Shown one piece after another: positions 11,574 to 22,589 of a stretch of DNA of 64,000 nucleotides (the stretch's first letter is position 1; each line of letters starts with the position of its first letter). A model generated the notes under the pieces. It had not been told where the DNA came from, did not search any database, and saw only the letters and a list, made by a program, of their open reading frames with translations. The position numbers and the translations under genes were made by a program. This stretch comes from Azolla caroliniana (Eukaryota; Polypodiophyta): positions 30,380,001 through 30,444,000 of the forward strand of contig JBHGNT010000001.1 in NCBI GenBank assembly GCA_043228905.1, in the 5' to 3' direction.

Positions 11574-12460
11574 TAGCAATGGGCACGGTTCAGTGTCATT
11601 TCGGTTCGGTTTCAAGGCAAAGAAAGCAAACCCTTTATATAAAACAAAAACCAAACCAACCCGTTTAGGAAAAAGTTGAAACCAAACCAAACCATTTAAT
11701 AAAAAATTTAAACCCAAACCGTTTAGGGAGAAGTTGAAATAACAATCGGCAACGACTCGGTTTGAACCGAACCAAACCACGAAACCACGGCTTAATGGTT
11801 TAAACGGTTTGGTTTGGTTTGGTTTCAACCGCGGTTTAAATGGTTTAACGATTTTTTTTTAATTCAAATACAATTTAAAAAATTGTTTTTAAATAATCTT
11901 TTCATTTTCATGCCTTATTCTCACATTTTGGGAAAAATTTTAAAATTTAAAATTTAAAATTTGACCTAAGCTAAAAACCGAAACCGCGGTTTAACCAGTT
12001 TAATGGCTTAACAGTTTGAAATTTTTTTAATGGTTCAATTCGGTTCGGTTTGGTTCAGGTTTCAACATCTCTAAACGGTTCGGTTTGGATCCTCTCAAAC
12101 CGAACCGAATCGTTGTCAATTGTTAAATTGAAACCAAACTGAACCATTTAATAAAAAAATTAAAACAAACCATTTAAATCAAACTAATTAAACATCTAAA
12201 TAAACAAAAATACATTAAATTAAATAAGCATTTAAGTTAAATTTATTAAATCAATAAAAAACAATTAATTAAACCATTAAATTAATAAATTATTAAGGTA
12301 AAACAAAAGTTAACCAAAAACCTATAAACTTATAAACCCAACTTTTAGAACCGAACCATTTATCGAAAATCCAAACCATTAAATTTTTTTGGAATCAATA
12401 AACTGTTAACCATGGCTTAACGGTTCGGTTCGATTTGAGCCAAAATCGTGCCCATTACTA
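11574..12460. mobile_element. Non-autonomous hAT-type element with 8-bp target duplication
   Basis: The 887-bp element begins TAGCAATGGGCACGG and ends CGTGCCCATTACTA, giving 14-bp terminal inverted repeats with one mismatch. The 8-bp CTTGGAAG flanks both sides (11566-11573 and 12461-12468). The interior is rich in GGTTCGGTTTGG-type repeats in both orientations, as in many plant hAT MITEs. There is no transposase. The 8-bp duplication and TAG-type terminus support the hAT superfamily. Confidence 0.9.
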
Positions 12461-12650
12461 CTTGGAAGAAACTTCTTCAGAAAAGGCCTGCATCAATAAA
12501 TAACAAAACAATATTATTATCAAACAATAGGATTGTGAACAATCAAGTGGTAAAGATGAGGGAAGATACAACCAAGTTGACAACATGGAGTTGACAGTTT
12601 TGACACTGAGATGAAATAATCCATTTGTTTCACTCATCACATAGGCAAAA

Positions 12651-13078
12651 CAATCTCTTCTTGTAAATGAATTTCTTTCCCACTAGAGGAAGATACATAC
12701 ATTCTTGAAAACCTTATGATACTTGACCCTTCCAATGCTATACTTGAAACCCCATTCTCAAATAATTTTCATGAAGCCAAACAATCAAAGTTTCCACACA
12801 TCATATGTAAACTTGGATTGCAAATAGTATACATCTTTTTATGGTAACAATCTCCTCTTGTAAATGTGCTTCATTCCAACAAAAGGAAGATATATGCAAT
12901 GTTTAAACCATTTTGATACTTGACCCTTCCAATGCTATACTTGAAACCATTGGGAGTCAGAAAGAAAAGTTTGGCCACTTTCAAATCATTTTCATAAGCC
13001 AAACCATCAAAGTTTCTAAACATCATATGTAACTTGGATTGCATACAATATACATACATCTTTTTTTGGTAGCTAGCA
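12651..13078. repeat. Diverged tandem duplication, two ~200-bp copies
   Basis: Copy 1 (about 12651-12847) and copy 2 (about 12848-13078) share CAATCTCYTCTTGTAAATG, GATACTTGACCCTTCCAATG, CTATACTTGAAACC and ATCATATGTAA-CTTGGATTG blocks. On the minus strand copy 2 is open and reads SKLHMMFRNFDGLAYENDLK and NGFKYSIGRVKYQ. Copy 1 reads the same with a stop and a shift. This suggests a duplicated exon-like piece of unknown identity. Confidence 0.75.
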
Positions 13079-13099
13079 ACATCAATCACCGTTATCATA

Positions 13100-13657
13100 G
13101 CTTGTACTTAAACAATTGTTTGCCTCCACCCACCTAGATCCAATACCAAGTATACAAGCATCGCTCTCATTTGCAAACCTTTCATGCGACTACAATACTA
13201 TCATCACATGTCTCATGTCTCAAAGTTTGCATTCAATCGAAGGCTTCATCATCATTGAACAAATCATTCATCAAATTTCAATGTCTCTCATTTCTTGCTA
13301 AAAATCTATCATGTACTATCAACCACCACCATGTTGAATGTAACAACCACCACGTTTTTTTATGTCTATTGATGATCACTTTCCCCTATCTTGCCACCAA
13401 TAGGGAAGAGGCAATGGAATGACCCTAAAAAACATCTATTTACAATATGTGCTTATTTTAATCAATCATTATGTTGAACCCTTGTAGAAATTTGAATTTT
13501 TTTGACGGAAAATTCGCAATAGCATGTTGAATGATCTAGACCATGAATTTAGATGTCATGCAATGATATTGAAAGAGATAGAGAAAGAAATGATATTTTA
13601 TTACCCAAACCGCATGATATTGTGGTGTCCCTTCAATGCAAGTTCATGTCTTCATGT
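13100..13657. other. Intergenic, no gene seen
   Basis: This is AT-rich spacer between the tandem duplication and the solo LTR. Open frames at 13116-13301 and 13171-13422 overlap each other in different frames and have no recognisable motif. Confidence 0.45.
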
Positions 13658-13808
13658 TGTGGTGTAGATGTGTTCCTTTGTGCCACCCTTTTAGCAAGCA
13701 TGTAGCTAAACCAACCCAAGTGGGTACATTTGCATCTATTTTATATTGATCAAAATTTAAGAAGCTAGGTAGGCTGGTTTTTTATTCTCTTTATGTGCAT
13801 TTCACAAT
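13658..13808 (+). repeat. Solo LTR of the same family as the 10.0-11.2 kb element
   Basis: It starts TGTGGTGTAGATGTGTTCC, keeps CCAACCCAAGTGGGTAC and ends TTATGTGCATTTCACA, matching the LTR ends at 10009-11160. It is only 151 bp long because the AGGATGCATG minisatellite is absent. No interior sequence or clear target duplication flanks it. Confidence 0.85.
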
Positions 13809-15534
13809 ATGCATCACATACTAAACTAGAAAATATATGTTTTTTTTTCACAATGGTTTATATTATATCTAAACGATTTACATGATACTTCATCATATAT
13901 TTTTACCTTTTCAACTGCTCTTAAACTGTCATAGTCAGACATATCTCCCAAAGCATTACCAAGAACGATTATACATGGCCACATGCCTCATGTTGATGGA
14001 GGAAATACCGAGGGAGATGGTTAATACCTCCAACGTATATAATTCATCCTTTCCCATCACTTCTTAAAAACCTCTTAAAAAATACATGTATACACACAAA
14101 TCAAACTCGGTAGTATATATTGTCACCACATCAATGCAAAGAATTGTAAAAAATTGGTCATCAACATCAAATCAAAATCAAACATCAATATCAACATTGA
14201 AAACTTTCTAGTGATATGTTGGTTTGATGATTACACTATAGCAACATAGAGGAAAATCAAACCAAAATATAGAAAACATAACGTTGAAATTATGTAAACC
14301 CTTACCACAAAATTGATGTGCTACATATAACAAATAGACTCAATATCTCAAAAGAAAAAGAAAAACAAGCAACAATATTAAGATCTTTCTCTCTCTCATG
14401 GTATGCTTTTTGTGTTAGCATATTCTATCTTGAAATCTCTTGCTTACGTTCATTAAGAAGAATCGCGAGGTTTGGAATGAATACCATTAGAACATGGATT
14501 TCATGTTATGTTTACTAATTAAGAAACCTCGAAAACCTCAACAACTTTTCCACGACGTCACATAGTTTCACACATATATCTTTGCTTAAAGCGCGTTTTT
14601 AGCTGATAGCATGATTTCAAGATGTCATTCAAAAGGATCATATTTTGATTCACTTCAACAAAATGAAAGTGTTCGACTCCGAGTTGCATAAACTGAAAGG
14701 AAGGCAATGACTCAAGTTGCACAAGTTCGAGAACGTGAATGTGAAATGTTGTTGCATGTAAAACAATATAGGGACAAGGATAGATATGAAACATGAAGAG
14801 TTGCACACATAAAAATAATTGTGGGGAAGACGTGTGAGCACTAGGTGCAACAAATATGACTAGATTGTATATATGCAAAAACATGAATCTAGCATTTGCA
14901 TGGAGGCCTTAAAAACAATGCAAACTAAGAATGCATGGGTTTTAAAAGGCTAAAACCATTGCACTCTAATGAATACATGGTGTAAATAAAGGGTTTTAAA
15001 AGGCTAAAACCATTGCACTCGAATGAATACATGGTGTAAATAAAGACCTAAACCAGTATTGACTAATGTGTGGGTTTTAAAAGGTCTTACCAAAACCAAC
15101 ATAAACATGTGCGTGCATGCGGAGGCTATGGCTAGCAAAAACATGTGAATGTGGAGGACTTGACTTTAAACCAATGTACAGGTTTGATAGTAGGACGAGT
15201 GTTTATAGGCCATTCGGCACAAAAGTGGATTGGCAAGATGCATGGTGGGGAATGAAGGAAAAATGTATGAATGCTGGAGAATAGGTTGTCGAACGATGGA
15301 GAAGAGGGTTTTGAGAATAATGGAGGTTGTGTGTACTTATATCAGCTATGGAGGTGTTGGTATATTGAAGAGGTACTTAAATCAAGGTGAAAGACTTGGG
15401 GGTTGATATATAAATAGGTTATATAGTATTTCTACTCCAAGGTTTAACAAATAGCAATAAAGATGACCTTGTAGAAAACACTAGTAAGGTGTGATACATT
15501 ACTTAAGCTCCTAGGGGGGGAGTTAGTTAGTTAG
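13809..15534. other. Intergenic, with a 54-bp tandem duplication at 14937-15044
   Basis: There is no recognisable gene. Two near-identical 54-bp units, each starting GGGTTTTAAAAGGCTAAAAC, occupy 14937-14990 and 14991-15044. A partial third copy begins near 15072. A (GTTA)n run sits at about 15523-15537, just beyond the stop of the lipid-transfer-like gene. Confidence 0.6.
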
Positions 15535-16011
15535 TTAGCTACTAGGGACAAATTGGGGCATGAGGTGGCATTGGGCAGGGAGGCGAAATGTGGCCTGGGT
15601 GAGGCGGGGCGCCGCCGAGGGCGGGATCCACGGCCCTAGAATGGCGCGGACACGAGCCATGATGGTGCAAAAGCACGTGGGATTGACGGCGTGGAGCGAG
15701 GAGCAGCAGAGCGAGCTGACCGCGGGGGCATCGTGTGTGGCGCCATTCATGTCCTCGGACCCCATGTTGGCCACCATGGCCGCAAGGGACGGCACGCATA
15801 CCGCGAATGCCACCATTGAGGATCGGCATTCCGGGTCGACCACCACCACCGATGGTTGAGATTGAGATGGAGATGGAGCTGAAGATGAAGATGAAGGTGG
15901 AGGAGGTTCTTGTGCCATGGCAACAACTGATCCTTTGTACTCCTCTTTCGGTGCATTAAAGATGGGTGCCAAGATCATCATCATGAGGATACATTTCATG
16001 ATCTTTGCCAT
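15535..16011 (-). CDS. Small secreted lipid-transfer-like protein (8-Cys motif family, one Cys missing)
   Basis: The 158-residue protein starts at the ATG 16009-16011. An upstream in-frame ATG (16060-16062) would add a poly-Ser stretch and bury the signal peptide, so I chose the inner one. Residues 1-35 look like a signal peptide (MAKIMKCILMMMILAPIFNA core). A Pro/Ser-rich spacer follows, then cysteines at about 62, 72, 102, 103, 113, 115 and 148. The C-x9-C, CC and C-x-C order is that of plant non-specific lipid-transfer / LTPG proteins, which bind lipids in the apoplast. The expected eighth cysteine is absent, because the protein ends SS-stop about ten residues after the seventh. The C2-to-CC spacing is also long. 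It could be an odd LTP or a related 8-Cys protein. GC content is clearly higher than its flanks, as for a genuine exon. Confidence 0.72.
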   Translation of the reverse strand: MAKIMKCILMMMILAPIFNAPKEEYKGSVVAMAQEPPPPSSSSSAPSPSQSQPSVVVVDPECRSSMVAFAVCVPSLAAMVANMGSEDMNGATHDAPAVSSLCCSSLHAVNPTCFCTIMARVRAILGPWIPPSAAPRLTQATFRLPAQCHLMPQFVPSS

Positions 16012-16062
16012 GATGTTCGATGATGATGATGATGATGATGAAGAGCTATGCAACAATATCAT

Positions 16063-17630
16063 GTGTTGATGTATGACTTCTTTTTTGTTGGGGATGGGGT
16101 GGGGGTGAGTGCTCTTCGGGGCCTTCTGATGATATAGGAAGGATGATCTCTTCTACTTGGATTGCTTGAGATCTTTACTGTAACTATTTATGATTATCGT
16201 AAATGCTCTATTTTAAACCCTAGCCCAGCAGCCTCTGTATCTGTCTGTCTGTCTGTCTTCCTTCACGCCGCTGATTGCTTATCAATCAAAAGTATTGTAA
16301 ATAAGAATTTGCGCCGTTATTATCTGTGTACCATTACGCAATGAGAGAAAAAGAAAACGAACCCTCCCCCCAAGGAGTTCTTTTTTATTCATGTTGGCTA
16401 GGGATTGTCTAGACTCTAGACTCTAAATATACACCGTTTCCTTCCTGCACCCCCACGTTCACAATTGTATAGTATGTATGTCTTGGGCGTCATTTATCTT
16501 AACCCATCACTTAGTTACGAGCCTCTCTCTTGTAATTTTATTTATTTTTGGATGCTTCTTTCTCCACTACAACAATTTCTTGTGTTGGACCAACATTGTG
16601 TTATGAGCTTCTTATGACATAATAATGGCATTCATAGTGCCGAGACAGAAGCATAATTTCGTTAAGTTTTGGTATGCTTTTGACTAGCATCCTACATAGT
16701 TGCAAGCCTAGATAGGGGGGCAATGCTTCCGACCCAATAAATTTTGTAGAGGATATGAGTTGAGTTAGGTAGGTGTGATGGGTTCAATGGCCTTTGTGAC
16801 AAAACATGGAGAACTTTTATGCATGCTAATTGGGGGTGGGGGGGCGCAAACAATTTCATGCAATGTTTCCATCTTAATAGAATCGATTTTGAATGAATGT
16901 TCCATTAAGAGAGTTAACATATCGAATGCCCCTATTCTTGTTTATTTGAAGGATCAACATGCAAGAGTTATATCCAAACAATACTTGGGTTCAATGGCAA
17001 AACGAAAGGAATACTTTTAAATTTGACGAGATTGAATTTTTATTCTATAAATATCTAAAAATGGGAAGTCTTTTTTAGTAGTTTTCTAGTACACCACAAG
17101 CTAGGTTACAATGTCTATTATCTACAACTTTATCGATAATAATGCAAATTTCATATCTTTCTCATGTCCATTTCCAACGAACAATGGATTGCTAATCCAA
17201 TTAGTTGCCTTGGCATATACAAAAAAACATAGTGATTTCCATGATTGTTGAGTTTGTTATAGGGGTTCAAGGTGTATCTAAGATCGACTTACTTTTCCAA
17301 AAACAAAAATGGTTCATAGAATATACAACACAAGTTGTTTTTTTGCATGAATATACCTCTAACGTGATCATCGGAGCAGAAGCGAGATTTGACATGAGAA
17401 GTAAACCTAGAGCCAAAGAAAACAAGGATGGAAAGGAGAGGGAAATGGACAAAGTTTATATAACGTGTATTACAATAACAACAAAGACCCAAGCTGTGGT
17501 TGCCTAAAGAGGAAAAAAAAATCTAGGAGTGGAAGGCATGATGAGGGGTGGGGTATGAAAAAAAACCATTCACCCACGTGTTTACAAAATCAATGAAATC
17601 AATTCAACTGATTTTTGCAACATCGATCGA
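16063..17630. other. Intergenic; upstream of the lipid-transfer-like gene
   Basis: A (TGATGA)n run (about 16020-16040) marks the poly-Ser-coding 5' part of the neighbouring gene. No other gene is recognised. Open frames at 16775-17020 and 17205-17507 have no family motif. Confidence 0.45.
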
Positions 17631-17794
17631 TGTAGGGGTGAACTCTCTTGTAATTAGCTTACTCTAGTGGTAAGCCATTTACATTACTAGTACTACATCT
17701 TGAGTTTGAAACCCAATTTTCTCACCTTTCTATTACTTCATAGATATCTCCTATTTCACTAGATGCCACTATGGAATGTAGGGGTGATCTCTCT
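17631..17794 (+). repeat. Possible tRNA-derived SINE with direct-repeat flanks
   Basis: TGTAGGGGTGAACTCTCT (17631-17648) and TGTAGGGGTGATCTCTCT (17777-17794) bracket a 128-bp segment. It has an A-box-like TAGCTTACTCTAGTGGTAAGC and a B-box-like GAGTTTGAAACCC. A related GGAATG...TAGGGGT block near 32530 means the flanking sequence may belong to the repeat rather than being a target duplication. Confidence 0.4.
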
Positions 17795-17934
17795 CTCTCT
17801 CTCTCTCTCTCTGAATGGGTAAATACCCCATTTTTTATTGTAAACCAATTGTCTCATGGGCCAATTTTGGTTTTAGAAGACGTTAATATATCTTTCTTTC
17901 TTTCTCATTGTTTCTTGTATCATCTTCTTTGGCT

Positions 17935-18177
17935 AGATCTTCCAACCGAAGCTAGACAATTGCTAGCGGCCCAACAAGAAAAGAAAAAGAAGCGGATGGA
18001 CATGGTCACTCGTTTCCAATTGGCAAAGTGTTTATGGACATGTGGATGATCTGCGCTACCAGGCCTTGGTGGCCCTCCGGGCCACGGACAAACATGAAGA
18101 AGAAGAAGAAGAAGAAGAAGATACTAATGAGGAATATATATGTACATTATCATACACCCATCTGCTCATGCTTTAGA
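17935..18177 (+). pseudogene. Coding-like fragment of unknown family, frame-shifted
   Basis: One frame reads LPTEARQLLAAQQEKKKKRM then DMVTRFQLAK. About 25 bases on, another frame reads VYGHVDDLRYQALVALRATD followed by a (GAA)n-encoded acidic run. The bias and charge look like a real exon with one shift or a missed intron. I do not recognise the family. It abuts the left end of the MULE and so sits in what was the BSH upstream region. Confidence 0.35.
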
Positions 18178-18187
18178 CATCACATAT
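18178..18187 (+). repeat. Target-site duplication, left copy (CATCACATAT)
   Basis: The ten bases CATCACATAT recur at 26271-26280 directly beyond the other end of the MULE. A further CG matches on both sides. Ten bases lie within the 9-11 bp typical of Mutator-like elements. Confidence 0.9.
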
Positions 18188-18330
18188 CGACGTGTCTATT
18201 ATGACACAAATCATAAAGAGGCCTGGTGAGGGAATCGCGGCCACAGACGGTGCAGGTCGCTCAGAGAAGGCGCGTGTGATCTGCACCGTCCGATTTGGAT
18301 GAGGAAGAAGGCGCCAAAAAAAAAGCTGCG
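18188..18330 (+). repeat. Left terminal inverted repeat
   Basis: It matches the reverse complement of 26131-26270 with few mismatches and small indels. The outer 20 bases are the least similar. Within it, GACGGTGCAG (18246-18255) and CTGCACCGTC (18281-18290) form a perfect 10-bp inverted repeat around a 25-bp loop. Confidence 0.9.
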
Positions 18331-18390
18331 CAGGCGGTCGCCCAACCCTGTCAGAGGTCTCCCAACCGTTTTTTTTTTAAATTTTTGGTT

Positions 18391-18842
18391 GATTTGGTCA
18401 CCCAACCAACTCAAAAAAAAAAGCAGGTCACCCAATTGTTTATTTTTAAATAGGTTGGGTGACCTGTTTAACCAGGTTGGGAGACTCCTTTAGAGTTTAT
18501 ATTGAGTTGGTCACCCAACCAACTCAATAAAAGAAGCAGGTCACCCAATTGTTGATTTTTAAAACAGTTGGGCGACATGTTTATCCAGGTTGGGAGACTC
18601 CTTTAGAGTTTATATTGAGTTGGTCACCCAACCAACTCAATAAAAGAAGCAGGTCACCCAACTGTTGATTTTTAAAACAGTTGGGCGACATGTTTATCCA
18701 GGTTGGGAGACTCCTTTAGAGTTTATATTGAGTTGGTCACCCAACCAACTCAATAAAAGAAGCAGGTCACCCAACTGTTGATTTTTAAAACAGTTGGGAG
18801 ACCTGTTTATCCAGGTTGGGAGACTCCTTTAGGGATGTCTAT
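18391..18842. repeat. 113-bp subterminal tandem repeats, four units
   Basis: Units start at 18391, 18504, 18617 and 18730. Each holds GGTCACCCAACCAACTCAA, GCAGGTCACCCAA, CAGTTGGGYGACMTG and CAGGTTGGGAGACTCC, so the core GGTCACCCAA occurs in both orientations inside a unit. The middle units are almost identical and the first is more diverged. The last runs directly into the TATA box of the ULP1 gene. Confidence 0.93.
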
Positions 18843-18847
18843 AAAAG
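18840..18847 (+). promoter_or_regulatory. TATA box of the MULE ULP1 gene
   Basis: TATAAAAG follows the last subterminal repeat. About 150 bp further a probable 5'UTR exon ends at CCCAG|GTATGC (donor at 19002), ahead of the first coding exon at 19519. Confidence 0.6.
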
Positions 18848-19071
18848 CCCTAAACCTGTCATAATCTGTCATTTTTTCAAACGAGATTGACAGGTTGGGT
18901 TTGCCAGGAAAGAGGTGGGAGCTCCTCCATCACAAATCGTCTGTGGCTGCACAAATCGATCTCCTCCATCACAAATCGATCTCCTCCATCACTATTCCCA
19001 GGTATGCTCCTTGTTATTATATCTTCCACAATGTTATATTCATCGCTTCTTAATAATAATGAAAACAAGCA

Positions 19072-19209
19072 AGATTGTATGGACCATATTGATGCATAGA
19101 CATGTTTAAGCTTTAGGGTTTAGAGTCACTATAGACAAGAAGATTGTATGGACCATATTGATGCATAGACATGTTTAAGCTTTAGGGTTTAGAGTCACTA
19201 TAGACAAGA
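19072..19209. repeat. 69-bp tandem duplication in the ULP1 gene leader
   Basis: Two copies starting AGATTGTATGGACC occur at 19072 and 19141, with period 69 and near identity, inside the presumed 5'UTR intron. Confidence 0.85.
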
Positions 19210-19518
19210 AGATAAGCGAACCATAAGTGAAGTATAATAGGATCTAATAGGCAAGGCTTTGTTGATTTCCAGCCACTCTAATCCCAGCCAGTATCTTGAA
19301 GGCATAATCTAGAAGAGGATGTAACCACTCTTATCCACACTATAGGTGAGGCCTATCAAACTTATTATGATCTTGCGTTCACTAGATTTGCTTGCTTAAA
19401 CTTGATTTAATCATCTATATTTTGATTGTTGGTTTTAATGATTTGCTTGCTTAAACTTGATATTTGGTGTGTTTGAGTACTAAAATAAAAAAATGTTTGA
19501 TTACTTGAATGGTGGTAG

Positions 19519-21520
19519 ATGACTTCCAACTCCAAGTACAAAGATTGGTGGGATTTCGATAACAGTGATATATATCCAACTCAAGAGAGGTATGTCACGA
19601 ACCAATCTCCCCCAAGAATGGTTTAGGGTTTGATGCATGTATGTTGACTCGTGATTTGTTAAAGGGTCTTCGTTAGAAGACATTGGCGAAGTCGAGGAGC
19701 CGACATGTGTACGAGTGGGGACAAAATGGACCAAGATGCTCCTCCAAATGGTATGTGGATTTGGTGTCGTTGTAATATCTCAATCTTTATGCCAATCTTT
19801 ATGTCAATCTTAAATATGTAACACAGGTGCAGAAGGAACAGTTGCTCCTCGTCCCGACTTGTTGTATAAGGTTGGAAGAGATGCAAATGGGAACAAGGCT
19901 CGTGCATGTATCTACACTGAGTTTTGCCGCCTCTCGCCAAGGTGGTATCGGAAAAAAAGTGACATGGAGTCACATTTACGCAGAGAACATGCAATAGACG
20001 TAGTCCTACCACGAGGGATGCGTATAGAGGAGGAGGAGGGTATTCCGGGGGCATGCTTTAACAGTTATGAGCGTCAAAGATCACTCAAAAGATTCATGGA
20101 CCCGGAAATCAAGTACTACAGAAATCGACAAAAATATATCCGAAAGTTGAAGGTTAGGGTTGTTTCGAAATACAACTCTATTCCTGCTGAACTCCGTCTT
20201 GACACACAGGCAGAGTTCGTGGCACGATTTATGGACAAAGAGATGACTATATACGACTCCAATAAGGATGAGCGTTTGGAGATGTTGACGAAGAAGATAG
20301 CAGCTGGTTTGGATTCTTATGTAAGTATGAGTGAGGATTTCATTTCAGATTGTTGGAGGGTTTATTGGCAAAATTCAGATAATAAGATGTGTCTTATTGT
20401 GGTGAAACAGTGTAAAAAGGCGGGGATATCCACCCAACCGCAGGGTGTGTCCACGGATGTGGATGAGAGTCAAAACCCATCTGAGGGTGGTGTGTCCACT
20501 CCACCGAGACGGAGACGACCGAAAATGCCAATCCGACGGAAGGAGGTCGAGTCAAACACTGATGTTGTTTCCCTAACATCAGATTCAGATGACGCTGCAT
20601 CGGATGTGGCCATAGTTCAAATTCAACATGGCAAGGGCATAAGGTTATGGATTCAAACCCCAAATAAACACTTTTCCAGGTAGGGTTTAAGTGAAATATA
20701 AACTAGTATCTTACTAATTGACATGGAGTGTGATTTACCTACTCAAAACTACATATTTCCATGCATTCAGGTACCAGCTAACTTGCCCACGTCTCGATAT
20801 GGCCCTTGATGTTACCGAGTCAGATCTTGAGACCATATGCAAGAGCCGTGAAATGGCATCGACATGGACTATGACCTTATTCACGTTGTGGATGGAATAC
20901 TCATTGCCACTCGAGGTGACAGAACGCTTCACCATCGTCGACCCACTATGGGTGCAGCTACACCAGCAGGCAATGAAGGAGCAAGACATCCTTAAGAAAG
21001 TTGCGCAATGTGAGATTACGCTCATTCCGATCGTGCTTGATGGGCATTGGAACTTGTGGTTCACCATGCGACAACAAGCTTCTAAGCTAACTAGCAAAGT
21101 AGTCTTCTGCGATCCATTGAACAGACCAGCAACAGACAACATGCGGAGAATGGCAGAGTTGGCGATTCGGACAATTTCATCTGAACCGTCAGACCACACC
21201 ATTGTGCCCAATGGTCGACATCAGGTACTGCACATCCCAACACAGCCAAATTGTTGGGATTGTGGCTTTTATGTGATGAAGACTATCCAAATGTTGGTGA
21301 GGGAGTTCTTACAAGGATGGATATCTTCGACTTTTGTAAGTGTAATTGCAATTCCTTGTTCATGTGGATTGTGTATAGATGTGTTCTTATACATATTTGG
21401 TTACAGGGCACAGAGATGTGGTTCACCAAACGCGAAGTGGATTCACTTCGGATTCATGTGGACGAGTGGGCACGATCGGTATTAGGATTTGCACTTGCGA
21501 CCGGTGGCTCCATATTGTAA
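19519..21520 (+). CDS. MULE-borne ULP1/SENP-type (C48) cysteine protease with N-terminal zinc-finger-like region
   Basis: Five exons join in frame: 19519-19589, 19665-19750, 19827-20679, 20771-21335 and 21407-21520, all with GT-AG borders, giving 562 residues. Near residues 120-145 a C-x5-C ... H-x4-H pattern (CIYTEFC ... HLRREH) suggests a C2H2/BED-like finger. An acidic, Ser/Pro-rich linker follows. The C-terminal third is a C48 peptidase: His429 (GHWNLW), Asp451 (CDPLN), Gln495 and Cys501 (QPNCWDCG), all four catalytic positions present. Known family members cleave SUMO or ubiquitin-like tags. Its role in a transposon is not settled; it may strip SUMO from host or element proteins. No stop or shift breaks it, so selection may have kept it functional. 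Confidence 0.88.
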
Positions 21521-22589
21521 ATTTTGGGAATGTTGTTTTCAACACAGATTTGGCTATAGAGCTGATGTTGTAACTATATTTTGGAATCCCCAAAAATTTT
21601 GTATAGTGAGAATCGACTCATTGTATATCGCGATATTACTTATTAATGGAAATGTTGTTTACAACAATTATTTATCTCAATCTGAATGTATTTATCTCAA
21701 TCTGAATATTGTGGATGATCTGAATGTATGGTTTTAAACCAATCGCAAGTTGTGGTATTGTAAACGCGATTACTTGTTAATGGAAATGTTGTTCCCAACA
21801 ATTATTGTGGATGTTCTGAATGTATGGTTTTAAACCAATCGCAAGTTGTGGTATTGCCCAAACCTTTTAAAATTAATTATCTTTTGTTTTGGTCACCCAA
21901 CCAGGTTGCCCAAACCTTTTAAAATTAATTATCTTTTGTTTTGGTCACCCAACCAGGTCGCCCAACCTGTTATGTAAACGGCCAGAAAAACGGTCATCTT
22001 AACATGTAAATTAATCGCATTCTCTGTCACTTTAAACCATTCTCTGTCATTTTAATCATAGCTCATTGCATCTCCAATATCTGTCTTATAATCACATTCT
22101 GCGTCTTAATCACATTCTTATTTTGCACAATCTCTAAAAGCTAATCAGGATTAGTTATATTCTTAATCAGTTATAATCAGATTAGTTAGATTCTTAATAA
22201 GATTAGTTAGATTCTTAATCAGATTAGGGGGATTCTTAATCAGATTAGTTAGATTCTTAATCAGTTATAATCAGATTTTGTAGATTCTTAATAAGATTAG
22301 TTAGATTCTTAATCAGATTAGGGGGATTCTTAATCAGATTAGTTAGATTCTTAATCATCTTAGTTAGATTCTTAATCAGTTATAATCAGATTTTGTAGAT
22401 TCTTAATAAGATTAGTTAGATTCTTAATCAGATTAGGGGGATTCTTAATCACATTAGTTAGATTCTTAATAAGATTAGTTAGAGTCTTAATCATATTAGG
22501 GGGATTCTTAATCAGTTATAATCAGATTAGTTAGATTCTTATAACCAGATTAGTTAGATTCTTAATCAGATTAGTTAGATTCATTCGAG
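21521..22589. repeat. Middle spacer of the MULE: duplications, internal subterminal-motif cluster and minisatellite
   Basis: There are duplicated CTGAATGTATGGTTTTAAAC blocks (about 21718 and 21816). A 52-bp tandem pair (21856-21907, 21908-21959) ends in GGTCACCCAACCAGG, and GGTCGCCCAACC follows. From about 22140 to 22585 there is a minisatellite of AGATTCTTAATCAGATTAGTT units, some with AGGGGG, running up to 5 bp before the transposase ATG region. There is no coding sequence. Confidence 0.85.

Noticed and set aside
11541-11828. Minus-strand frame with repeated Asn-Gly-Leu-type segments
   Set aside because: It lies across the hAT element border and is a translation of its GGTTTGGTTT repeats.
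19501-20054. Minus-strand open frames over the ULP1 exons
   Set aside because: They are antisense shadows of the zinc-finger exon and have no domain content.
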